DNA of 64,000 nucleotides from Axinella damicornis (taxonomy: Eukaryota; Porifera; Demospongiae; Axinellida; Axinellidae): positions 3,186,198-3,250,197 of the forward strand of contig OZ007511.1 of NCBI GenBank assembly GCA_963931865.1, read 5' to 3'. The position numbers and the translations under genes were made by a program. The notes beneath the pieces are model-generated. The model had not been told where the DNA came from, searched no databases, and saw only the letters and a list, made by a program, of their open reading frames with translations. Below are positions 45,001 through 57,000 of the stretch, piece by piece; positions within the stretch are counted from its first letter, which is position 1; each line of letters starts with the position of its first letter.

Positions 45001-48000
45001 AACCGACAGACAGCCGTCACCATCACCGACAACGATGGTAGAAATGTTGCATTAATGCATCCATCTACTTGTAGCATTACAAGCTCTCCTTGATCATCTT
45101 TGCAGTTGTGAGTGTGGAGTTTGCTGATCGCACTATTGAAGTGAGTGAGGGGGTGGGACAAGTGACTGTGTGTGTGCTGAGGAACAGCACAACTGCCATG
45201 GACTTCAGTGTGACTGTTGCTTCAGTTGAGAGCTCCCCCGTCAGTGCTGAAGGTTTGTAGAGGGTTGGGCTGAATCAGCAAGATTTCTCCCTCAATCTTA
45301 TCTCCCTCTCTCTCATATACTTTCTTCCCGTAGGCGCTGCTGACTTTGAGCAGGTCTCAAGGACATTTAGCTTCCCTGCTGAAAATGACACAGCCTGCAC
45401 AACCATTGCAGTGGTGGATGATCGTGTGGCTCTTGAGGGAGCAGAGCAGTTCACTGTTGAGCTCACCCTCCCTCCCGGACAGCCAGGTCTCCAGCTGGGA
45501 AGTAACCAACAGACAGCTGTCACCATCACGGTGACCGACAACGATGGTAAAAATGTTGCATTAATGCATCCATCTGCTTGCAGCATTACAAACTCTGTCT
45601 TTGATTCTCTTTGCAGTTGTGAGTGTGGCGTTTGCTGATCGCACTATTGAAGTGAGTGAGGGGGTGGGGCAAGTGACTGTGTGCCTACTAAAGAACAGCA
45701 CAACTGCCATGGACTTCAGTGTGACTGTTGCTTCAGTTGAGAGCTCCCCCGTCAGTGCTGAAGGTTTGTATAGAGAGAGTTGGGCTGAATCAGTAAGATT
45801 TCTCATAATTTCTGTCTCTCTCTGTACTTTCTTTCCCCAGGTGGTGCTGATTTTGAGCAGATCTCAAGGACATTTAGCTTCCCAAATGGAAATGACACAG
45901 CCTGTACAAACATTGCGGTGATGGATGATCGTGTTGCTCTTGAAGGAGCAGAAGTGTTCACTGTGGAGCTCACCCTCCCTCCCGGACAGCCAGGTCCCCA
46001 GCTGGGAACTGACAGGCAGACAACCGTCTCCATCACCGACAATGATGGTAAAATTGTGTGATTAGCAGCTGCATGTTCAGCTTCCAAATCAAGCATTGTC
46101 GTTTCCTTTACTTTTGCAGTTGTGAGTGTGGAGTTTGCTAATCGCACTATTGAAGTGAGTGAGGGAGTGGGAGAAGTGATTGTATGCCTGCTAAAGAACA
46201 GCACCACTGCCATGGACTTCAGTGTAACCGTTGCTTCAGTTGAGAGCTCCCCTGTCAGTGCTGAAAGTATGCAATGAAAGAGCTAGACTAAGGATAGACT
46301 CTTTCAAAGTGTTTGAAATTTTCTTCTCCACCTTCCCAGGAGGCACTGACTTTGAGCAGGTCTCAAGGACATTCACCTTCCCTGCTGAAAGTGACACAGC
46401 CTGTACAATGATTGCAGTAGTGGACGATAGTGTGGCTCTTGAGGGAGCAGAGCAGTTCACTGTGGAACTCACGGTCCCTCCCGGACAGCCAGGCCTCCTG
46501 CTGGGAACTGACAGGCAGACAACAATCACCATCATCGATAATGATGGTAGTAGTGCTATATTATACAACCAGTATCTCATGATTTAGCTTTTCCTTTCTT
46601 TCCACTACGTACTTTAGTTGTGGGCTTGAGTGTGGAGTTTGCTAATTGCACTATTGAAGTGAGTGAGGGGGTGGGAGAAGTGACTGTGTGCGTGCTGAAG
46701 AACAGTGCAACTGCCATGGACTTCAATGTAACTGTCACTTCAGTTGAAAGTACCCCTGTCAGTGCCCAAGGTTTGAGGGAGAGGATTGGGCTCAACATTT
46801 TGACTCTGTAAATCATACTTTCTATTGTCGATCTGTTAGGGGGCACGGACTTTGAGCAGATCTCAAGATCATTCACCTTCCCCGTTGGGAGTGACACAGC
46901 CTGCACAACAATTGCAGTGGTGGATGATCGTGTGGCTCTTGAGGGAGCAGAGCAGTTCGCTGTGGAGCTCACCCTCCCTCTCGGGCAGCCAGGTCCCCAG
47001 CTGGGAATTAACAGACGGACAACCATCACCATCATTGACGATGATGGTAGAACTGCATAGTGTATTATTTTACACCCAGCTGCTTGCAGCTTTCCAAGCT
47101 CTCTCTCTCTCTTTGATTCTCTTTGCAGCTGTGAGTGTGGAGTTTGCTGATCGCACTATTGAAGTGAGTGAGGGGGTGGGGCAAGTGACTGTATGCCTAC
47201 TAAAGAACAGCACAACTGCCATGGACTTCAGTGTGACTGTTGCTTCAGTTGAGAGCTCCCCCGTCAGTGCTGAAGGTTTGTATAGAGAGAGTTGGACTGA
47301 ATCAGTAAGATTTATCATAATTTCAGTCTCTCTCTCTGTACTTTCTTTCCCCAGGTGGTGCTGATTTTGAGCAAATCTCAAGCACATTTAGCTTCCCCAC
47401 TGGGAATGACACAGCCTGTACAACCATTGCGGTGGTGGATGATCGTGTTGCTCTTGAGGGAGCAGAGCAGTTCACTGTGGAGCTCACCCTCCCTCCCGGA
47501 CAGCCAGGTCTCCAGCTGGGAAGCAACCAACAGACAGCCGTCACCATCACCGACAACGATGGTAGAAATGTTACATTAATGCATCCGTCTACTTGTAGCA
47601 TTACAAACTCTGTCTTTGATTCTCTTTGCAGTTGTGAGTGTGGCGTTTGCTAATCGCACCATTGAAGTGAGTGAGGGGGCGGGACAAGTGACTGTGTGTG
47701 TGCTGAAGAACAGCACAACTGTCATGGACTTCAGTGTGACAGTTGCTTCAGTGGAGAGTGTCCCTGTCAGTGCTGAAGGTTTGTACTGAGAGAGTTGGGT
47801 TGAATCTGTAAGATTTCTCATAATTACTGTCTCTCTCTTTCATTCCCTAGGAGGTGATGATTTCGAGCAGATCTCAAGGACATTTAGCTTCCCCACTGGG
47901 AATGACACAGCCTGCACAACCATTGCAGTGGTGGATGATCATGTGGCTCTTGAGGGAGCAGAGCAGTTCACTGTGGAGCTCACCCTCCCTCCCGGACAGC

Positions 48001-51000
48001 CAGGTCTCCAGCTGGGAAGTATCAGGCAGACAACCGTCACCATCACTGATAATGATGGTAAAATTGTGTAATTAGCTGCTGTTCACTTCTAAATCAAGCA
48101 TTACTGTTTCCTTTACTTTTGCAGTTGTGAGTGTGGAGTTTGCTAATCGCACTATTGAAGTGAGTGAGGGAGTGGGAGAAGTGATTGTATGCCTGCTAAA
48201 GAACAGCACCACTGCCATGGACTTCAATGTAACCGTTGCTTCAGTTGAGAGCTCCCCTGTCAGTGCTGAAAGTATGCAATGAAAGAGCTAGACTAAGGAT
48301 AGACTCTTTCAAAGTGTTTGAAATTTCCTTTCTCCACCTTCCCAGGAGGCACTGACTTTGAGCAGGTTTCAAGGACATTCACCTTCCCTGCTGAAAGTGA
48401 CACAGCCTGCACAATGATTGCAGTAGTGGATGATCGTGTGGCTCTTGAGGGAGCAGAGCAGTTCACTGTGGAACTCACCCTCCCTCCCGGACAGCCAGGC
48501 CTCCAGTTGGGAACTGACAGGCAGACAACCGTCACCATCACAGACAATGATGGTAGTGGTGTTGTATTATTTTACACCCAGCTGCTTGCAGCATTCCAAG
48601 CTCTCTCTCTCTCTTTGATTCTCTTTGCAGTTGTGAGTGTGGAATTTGATGATCACACTATTGAAGTGAATGAGGAGGCGGGGCAAGTGATTGTATGTCT
48701 GCTAAAGAACAGCACAACTTCTGTGGGCTTTAATGTGACTGTTGCTTCTGTTGAGAGCTCCCCCGTCAGTGCTGAAGGTTGGTTTAGAGAGAGTTTGGGG
48801 TTGAATCCGTAAGATTTCATCATAATTACTGTCTGTCTCCCTCATACTAGGTGGTGCTGATTTTGAGCAGATCTCAAGGACATTTAGCTTCCCCACTGGG
48901 AATAACACAGCCTGCACAACCATTGGAGTGGTGGATGATAGTGTTGCTCTTGAGGGAGCAGAGCAGTTCACTGTGGAGCTCACCCTCCCTCCCGGACGGC
49001 CAGGTCTCCAGCTGGGAACTGACAGGCAGACAACAATCACCATCACCGACAATGATGGTAAAATTGTGTGATTAGCAACTGTTCAACCTCCAAATCAAGC
49101 ATTGCCGTTTCCTTTACTTTTGCAGTTGTGACTGTGGAGTTTGCTAATCGCACTATTGAAGTGAGTGAGGGAGTTGGAGGAGTGATTGTATGCCTGCTAA
49201 AGAACAGCACCACTGCCATGGACTTCAATGTGACCATTGCTTCAGTTGAGAGCTCCCCTATCAGCGCTGAAAGTATGCAGTGAAAGAGCTAGGCTAAGGA
49301 TAGACTCTTTCAAAGTGTTTGAAGTTTCCTTTCTCCATCTCCCCAGGAGGCACTGACTTTGAGCAGGTTTCAACGACATTCATCTTCCCTGCTGAAAGTG
49401 ACACAGCCTGCACAATGATTGCAGTAGTGGATGATAGTGTGGCTCTTGAGGGAGCAGAGCAGTTCACTGTGGAGCTCACCCTCCCTCCCGGACAGCCAGG
49501 CCTCCTGCTGGGAACTGACAGGCAGACAACAATCACCATCATCGACAATGATGGTAGTGGCGCTACATTATACAACCAGTAGCTTACAGCTTCCATGATT
49601 TAGCTTTTCCTTTCTTTCCACTGCGTACTTTACAGTTGTGGGCTTGAGTGTGGAGTTTACTGATCGCACTATTGAAGTGAGTGAGGGGGTGGGAGAAGTG
49701 ACTGTGTGTGTGCTGAAGAACAGTGCAACTGCCATGGACTTCAATGTAACTGCCACTTCTGTTGAAAGTACCCCTGTCAGTGCCCAAGGTTTGAGGGAGA
49801 GAATTGGCCCAACATTTTGATCTCTGTAGATCACACTTGTTTTTCTCAATCCGGCCTGCTAGGAGGCACTGACTTTGAGCAGATCTCAAGATCATTCACC
49901 TTCCCCACTGGGAATGACACAGCCTGCACAACCATTGCAATAGTGGATGATCGTGTGGCTCTTGAGGGAGCAGAGCAGTTTGTTGTGGAGCTCACCCTCC
50001 CTCTCAGGCAGCCAGGTCCCCAGCTGGGAAGTAACAGACAGACAACCATCACAATCAATGACGATGATGGTAGAACTGCTGTATTATTTTACACCCAGCT
50101 GCTTGCAGCTTTCCAAGCTCTCTCTCTCTTTGATTCTCTTTGCAGTTGTGAGTGTGGAGTTTGCTGATCGCACTATTGAAGTGAGTGAGGGAGTGGGAGA
50201 AGTGACTGTGTGCCTACTAAAGAACAGCACAACTGCCATGGACTTCAGTGTAACTGTTGCTTCAGTTGAGAGCTCCCCCGTCAGTGCTGAAGGTTTGTAG
50301 CTATAGCCGAGAGTTGGACTGAATCAGTAAAATAAATACTGTCTCTCTCCATCATACTAGGTGGTGCTGATTTTGAGCAAATCCCAAGGACATTTAGCTT
50401 CCCCACTGGAAATGACACAGTCTGCACAACCATTGCAGTGGTGGATGATAGTGTTGCTCTTGAGGGAGCAGAGCAGTTCACTGTGGAGCTCACCCTCCCT
50501 CCCGGACAGCCAGGTCTCCAGCTGGGAAGTAACCGACAGACAGCCATCACCATTGCTGACAATGATGGTAGAAAAACTGCATCATTGCATCCATCTGCTT
50601 GCAGCATTCCAAACTCTGTCTTTGATTCTCTTTGCAGTCGTGAGTGTGGAGTTTGCTGATCGCGGTATTGAAGTGAGTGAGGGGGCGGGACAAGTGACTG
50701 TGTGCCTACTAAAGAACAGCACCACTGCCATGAACTTCAGTGTGACCGTTGCTTCAATTGAGAGCTCCCCTGTCAGTGCTGAAGGTTTGTATAGAGAGAG
50801 TTGGCTGAATGAGTAAAGTTTCTCCATGTCTCTCATACTGTCTTTCTGTCTCATGCATGTTTTCCCTAGGTGGTGCTGATTTTGAGCTAATCTCAAGGAC
50901 ATTTAGCTTCCCCACCGGGAATGACACAGCCTGTACAACTATTGCAGTGGTGGATGACCAAGTGGCTCTTGAGGGAGCAGAGCGGTTCACTGTGGAACTC

Positions 51001-54000
51001 ACTCTCCCTCCCGGACAGCCAGGTCCCCAGCTGGGAAGTAACAGGCAGACGACCGTCACCATCACCGACAATGATGGTAAAATTGTGCAACTGTTCAACT
51101 TCCAAATCAAGCATTGCCGTTTCCTTTACTTTTGCAGTTGTGAGTGTGGAGTTTGCTAATCGCACTATTGAAGTGAGTGAGGGAGTGGGAGAAGTGATTG
51201 TATGCCTGCTAAAGAACAGCACCACTGCCATGGACTTCAGTGTAACCATTGCTTCAGTTGAGAGCTCCCCTATCAGCGCTGAAAGTAAGAGCTAGACTAA
51301 GGATAGACTCTTTCAATGTATTTGAAATTACTTTCTCCATCTCGCCAGGAGGAGCTGACTTTGAGCAGGTTTCAAGGACATTCACCTTCCCTGCTGAAAG
51401 TGACACAGCCTGCACAATGATTGCAGTAGTGGATGATAGTGTGGCTCTTGAGGGAGCAGAGCAGTTCACTGTGGAACTCACCCTCCCTCCCGGACAGCCA
51501 GGCCTCCTGCTGGGAACTGACAGGCAGACAACAATCACCATCATCGACAATGATGGTAGTGGTGCTATATTATACAACCAGTAGCTTGCAGCTTCCATGA
51601 TTTAGCTTTTCTTTTCTTTCCACTGCGTACTTTACAGTTGTGGGCTTGAGTGTGGAGTTTGCTAATCGCACTATTGAAGTGAGTGAGGGGGTGGGAGAAG
51701 TGACTGTGTGCGTGCTGAAGAACAGTGCAACTGCCATGGACTTCAATGTAACTGTCACTTCAGTTGAAAGTACTCCTGTCAGTGCCCAAGGTTTGAGGGA
51801 GAGAATTGGCCCAACAATTTGACTCTGTAAATCATACTTTCTTTTCTCAATCTGCTAGGAGGCACTGACTTTCAGCAGATCTCAAGATCATTCACCTTCC
51901 CCATTGGGAGTGACACAGCCTGCACAACCATTGCAGTGGTGGATGATCGTGTGGCTCTTGAGGGAGCAGAGCAGTTTGTTGTGGAGCTCACCCTCCCTCC
52001 CGGACAGCCAGGTCCCCAGCTGGGAAGTAACAGACAGACAACCATCACCATCACTGACAATGATGGTATACGCTAGAACTGCTATACATTATACAATCAC
52101 CAGCTTCCACAATGTACCTTGCTTCTCTTTCCAGTTGTGAGTGTGGAGTTTGCTGATCGCACTATTGAAGTGAGTGAGGGAGTGGGAGAAGTGACTGTGT
52201 GCCTACTAAAGAACAGCACAACTGCCATGGACTTCAGTGTGACTGTTGCTTCAGTTGAGAGCTCCCCCATCAGTGCTGAAGGTTTGTATAAAGAGAGTTG
52301 GGTTGAATCAGTAACAGATCCTTGCTGTCTCTCTCTCTCATACATGCTTTCCTTAGGTGGTGCTGATTTTGAACAGATCTCAAGGACATTTAGCTTCCCC
52401 ACTGGGAATGACACAGCCTGCACAACCATTGCAGTGGTGGATGATCGTGTGGCTCTTGAGGGAGCAGAGCAGTTCACTGTGGAGCTCACCCTCCCTCTCG
52501 GGCAGCCAGGCCCCCAGCTGGGAAGTAACAGACGGACAACCATCACCATCATCGACAATGATGGTACATTATTGTAACTAGCAGCTGTTCACCTTCCAAA
52601 TCAAGCATTGCTACTCTTTCCATTATAGTTGTGAGTGTGGAGTTTGCTAATCGCAGTATTGAAGTGAGTGAGGGGGTGGGACAAGTGACTGTGTGCCTGC
52701 TAAAGAACAGCACAACTGCCATGGACTTTAATGTGACTGTTGTCAGAAGTGGTAAGAGGATGTAATGTTTGATGGTATTGTTTCACGTACCTAAGAAACC
52801 ATTTACTCTCTACTTACAGCTGTTGCGGAGGAAACGATGTTTTCTTCACAAGTTACCCTCATCACAAACCGTGACTCTTCTTGCCTTGAGATACCAATTT
52901 TCGATGACAGTATAGCTCTTGAAGAAGATGAGGTTTTTCTGGTTGCCCTACGGCTGTCCCCATTAGAGGACAGAGTGCTGCTGGGGATGGTGGAAGAAGT
53001 GAGCCTCACTGTGACTGACAATGATAGTGAGTAATAATATGTTGTCAAGTTCGTTGCATAACTGCATTGTAGGCAGTGGAGACTTTTGTACAAGTCATTC
53101 ATCGCTCCCTAAAGTTTCGGAGGTATAGAAATTGTATAGCAATTAGCCTACTCACTAAAGGACTTGACGTGAGGTCCTGTAACCCAGATGATCATCTGAT
53201 TATTCTCTTGCATTGGCTGCTGGTCAGCTGAAACCACTGCACCCACATAGGCATCTATTGGATTGAGTTTAGATGAATGCTCCTTGTTGCCATCTATACA
53301 CATATTTTGTGTGAAATGCTACAATTTTTCGTTGTGTCTGCTCTTCTGTAGGGAGTGTGTCATTAGAATTTACTGAGGATAGCTATACAGTGGATGAGAG
53401 CAACAGCAGTGTGTCTGTCTGTGTAAGGAAGAATTCAGTCACAGCAGAAGATGTACCAATCGTCATAACACCATTTGAAACCGAGCCATTGTCCGCCACA
53501 AGTAAGAAACTTGGGAGAGAAGTGAGTATAGGTAAAATCTTCTACTAGTCTGATATATGTGGCCACCTACGACATCAACAACAGAGTGTAGTGGAACCCT
53601 CTAATATGGACACCCCTGGGCCCCTAAAATGTGTCCTGATTGTGCAGGTGTCTTAATTTCAGGGGGCGAGTAATACATTGATTGCACTGTTACAGGAGAA
53701 CTTGTAATGATTTGTCGACATCTGTTCTCATTACTACATTCCGGTATGTTGTGCCCAGGTGATGATGACTTTGGTCCGGATGCTAGAAGTGTCTCCCTGC
53801 TGGCCAACTCCTCCACTGTGTGTGCTGCCATTGCTGTTGTGGATGATACATTGTTTGAAGGTCCCCAGCAGTTTGTGGTCGAGTTCATGTTCCTCTCTGC
53901 CACTCCGGGGCTGCAGTATGGGGACAGGAGATCGGCCAATGTAACAATCCGTGACAATGATAGTAAGTGTTGAGTCGTGGTTACACACAGTGAGATCTGT

Positions 54001-57000
54001 TTGGTATCTGATTGTGGTACTTGTCTGTAGTTGTGGAGGTGTATGGAGAGGACGTTGCAGTGTCTGAGGACAGTGGAACAGTGGCTGTGTGTTTCACTCT
54101 CAGCCGAGAGAGTGAACGGTCGATCAGCATTGGCCTAGTGTCTGGCCCTCCAGAGGATGGTACCGTCCAGCCTGCAGAGAGTGAGGGAATGTGGGAAGCA
54201 ATTCATTCTTGCACACTTTAACACTTGCTCACACACTACATATCCGTACAGGTGGAGTTGACTTCAGCATCGTCCCCGATACAGTAGACTTTAGCCCACA
54301 CCAGAATGTGTCCTGTGTTGCCATAGAGATCCTGCCAGATGCTATTTCAGAAGGCGATGAGCAGTTCTGTGTCCGTCTTTCTTCCACCAACCCCATGATC
54401 CGCCCAACCAGCTTGTCAACTAGAAACTGCATTGCTATGGTTACCATCATGGATACTACTGTTACTACAGGTTTGTTTAGGCAGCAGGTGAATGTGTTAT
54501 GCTACATGTGTTGTAAAGCTGATTCGATTTCAAACCCTCAGCCAGTTTGTAAACCGTACAATCTGATTATAAGCTGATAAACCTAAGTTAAAACTGGTTG
54601 AAGGTGTGCCCAGTCAGAAAGTAGGTCAAAGGACGGCATTGACAGTCACAAAGCAGACCAGCGCATGCACTGGACGGCCTATCACCTCCAGAGTCACTTT
54701 GATTAATTGCCTTTGCATGTACAAGAGCAATAGATAGCATCATCTCTGGATTTTTAGCACAACTAAGTGCCTCACAATGCCAGTAGTTTCACACATATTT
54801 TATGCAGCTATAATTTCTGTGAACTGGATGCTTTATATGCTCAGCTTCCATTCCACAGTACCCCCTTCACCTGCACCCCCTGGCACATGTGAGGTTTCAG
54901 ACTCTATACTGATATCTCCGTTCCAAAGTGGAGAACAGAACTTTAACATTCATGGAACATGTGAGCACATCCTTGTCACCGCATGTGAGAGTCCGGACCT
55001 GCCTGAGTTTGTGATTACAGTTGATTTTCTCTCAAGCAATCTGGACATGGGGAGAGTTGGCATACGAATTGGGGACAAAACAATCGTGATCTCAGAGGAC
55101 TTGTCTCTTCAGTCAACAAACCTTGGGGATCCGATTTCTTTTTCAGACAACGTTGTGAGTTACCCAGATGGTATCGTAATCACCGAAGAAGGCAATGAGA
55201 CCACAATCAACTTGTCTTTATTTGGACTTCAAGTCACTCGTAAGGTGGGCCTTCAAAACGTTCTAGTTGTGAATGCTTCCGGTCTGCTGTTGGATGTGTG
55301 TGGTCTCTGTGGTACCTTGGAAGGGGTGTTACTCTACGGAGATCGCAGAAGGGTGGCAGCGTTTGGGAATCGTATTGAGATAGAGCAGTTTGCTGACAGC
55401 TGGCGAGTGAATCCTATTGATCAGTTCCTTCGTGAGGAAAGGAGGGATTGTAGTAAGTAGTTCAACATGGTATAAACCATGGCCAGTTGACGTATACCAG
55501 TGATATACCACGTAGAAAGTTTATGGGGATATACCCCTCAGGCCATATCTGCCTCCACAATATTACTGATGTAGCTACATCTCCCGGTCATGATTTATAC
55601 TCATGCAATTGTATACTTCGTATCTGGAGCAATGTATACTATGTCTTTCAATCATTTAGCTACTGTTTAATTCATTTAGCTGCATAGTGCATACTCATAA
55701 TAATATAGTGCTGACAATAGTCATGAGTACTACTGGCATACACATTGTCCTAATATAGCTACATAGTGTTGACAGTGATCAACAACAGTCATGAGTGCTA
55801 CTGGCATACACACTGTCCTATATCCTTCATAGCTGCATAGTGTTGACAGTGATCAACAACAGTCATTAGTACTACACTGTCCTTCCTTCATAGCTGCATA
55901 GTGTTGACAGTGATCAACACCAGTCATGAGTACTACTGGCATACACACTGTCCTATCCTTCATAGCTGCATAGTGTTGACAGTGATCAAAGTACTACACT
56001 GTCCTTCCTTCATTGTAGGTCTTCTAAGTAATGACAGCATCATTGGAGACCCACTGTTCACAGTCCCCTTATATGACAGATCAGCATCTACACCCGACTC
56101 TATCCCCCCCTCTCTCTGTTTTGAAATCCATGGGGCATCAGATCGGACTTTCAACCTTGTCTCAGACCGATGTACTTCCGTAAATGCCCACTACATTCCC
56201 ATGAACATACCAGAGAATGGCAATATCATCAGTTCAATCGGTGTTAGGGCTGTGAACAGATTGAGTAGGTGTGTGGACGTGGAAGTTAGTCTGGCTGGGA
56301 ACTGCACTCCAGTAGTATCAGAGGGCAATAGAACATTCGTGACTAGTCGCTATCGCTCTGGTGGGATAGCGGTCAGCAAGTACAGGGAACGTGTGCGAGT
56401 CTCCGTACCGAACTGTGATAACGTGCAGCTGGTGATGTGGGTGGAGTGTGAGGAGGTGGGCGGTCAGGAGATGCTGAAGTTCATCATCTCTCGTGGGGTC
56501 AACCTTCAGGCAACTTCACATGGGCTGCTAGGTAGCTATGTATTGCATACTCCATGCATGTGTACTGGGAGCTGCCTATTGTCAATTTGTATGATTGAGT
56601 GGCCCTGTCATACGCATGTGTGCCAATTACAGTCAACAAAATGTGTTGACTGTGAGAAAATGGATCTCAAACTTGGCCTCCATTGACCCTGGAACCCTAT
56701 AGGGCTCCTTTCCCATATGGTCTCGTGTGCCAGACTCTCACGCTCGCGAGGGAAAGTTTGGTCAAATCCATCTTGTGTCTAACATGATATCTTGGCGTGT
56801 TAGCTAAGCGGATTCAGCGGATTTGCAATGTGTACGTGCGGTTCCCTTAAATTTCAGTACGCTAACTATTACTACCCCATGTGTCAGTGCTTTACTACTG
56901 CACACACATCCCAATTATGTTCACACCCGATTTATTTTCATCACATTCTTACGTTTATTGAACTTTGTGTCATTTAGTTAGCTGTCCTACGGCTGATTGT

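Noticed and set aside
40300..47601. Many minus-strand frames with SLPSLSVMVTVVCL and PGCPGGRVSSTVN
   Set aside because: Antisense of the second-half Calx-beta exons; they recur because the exons recur.
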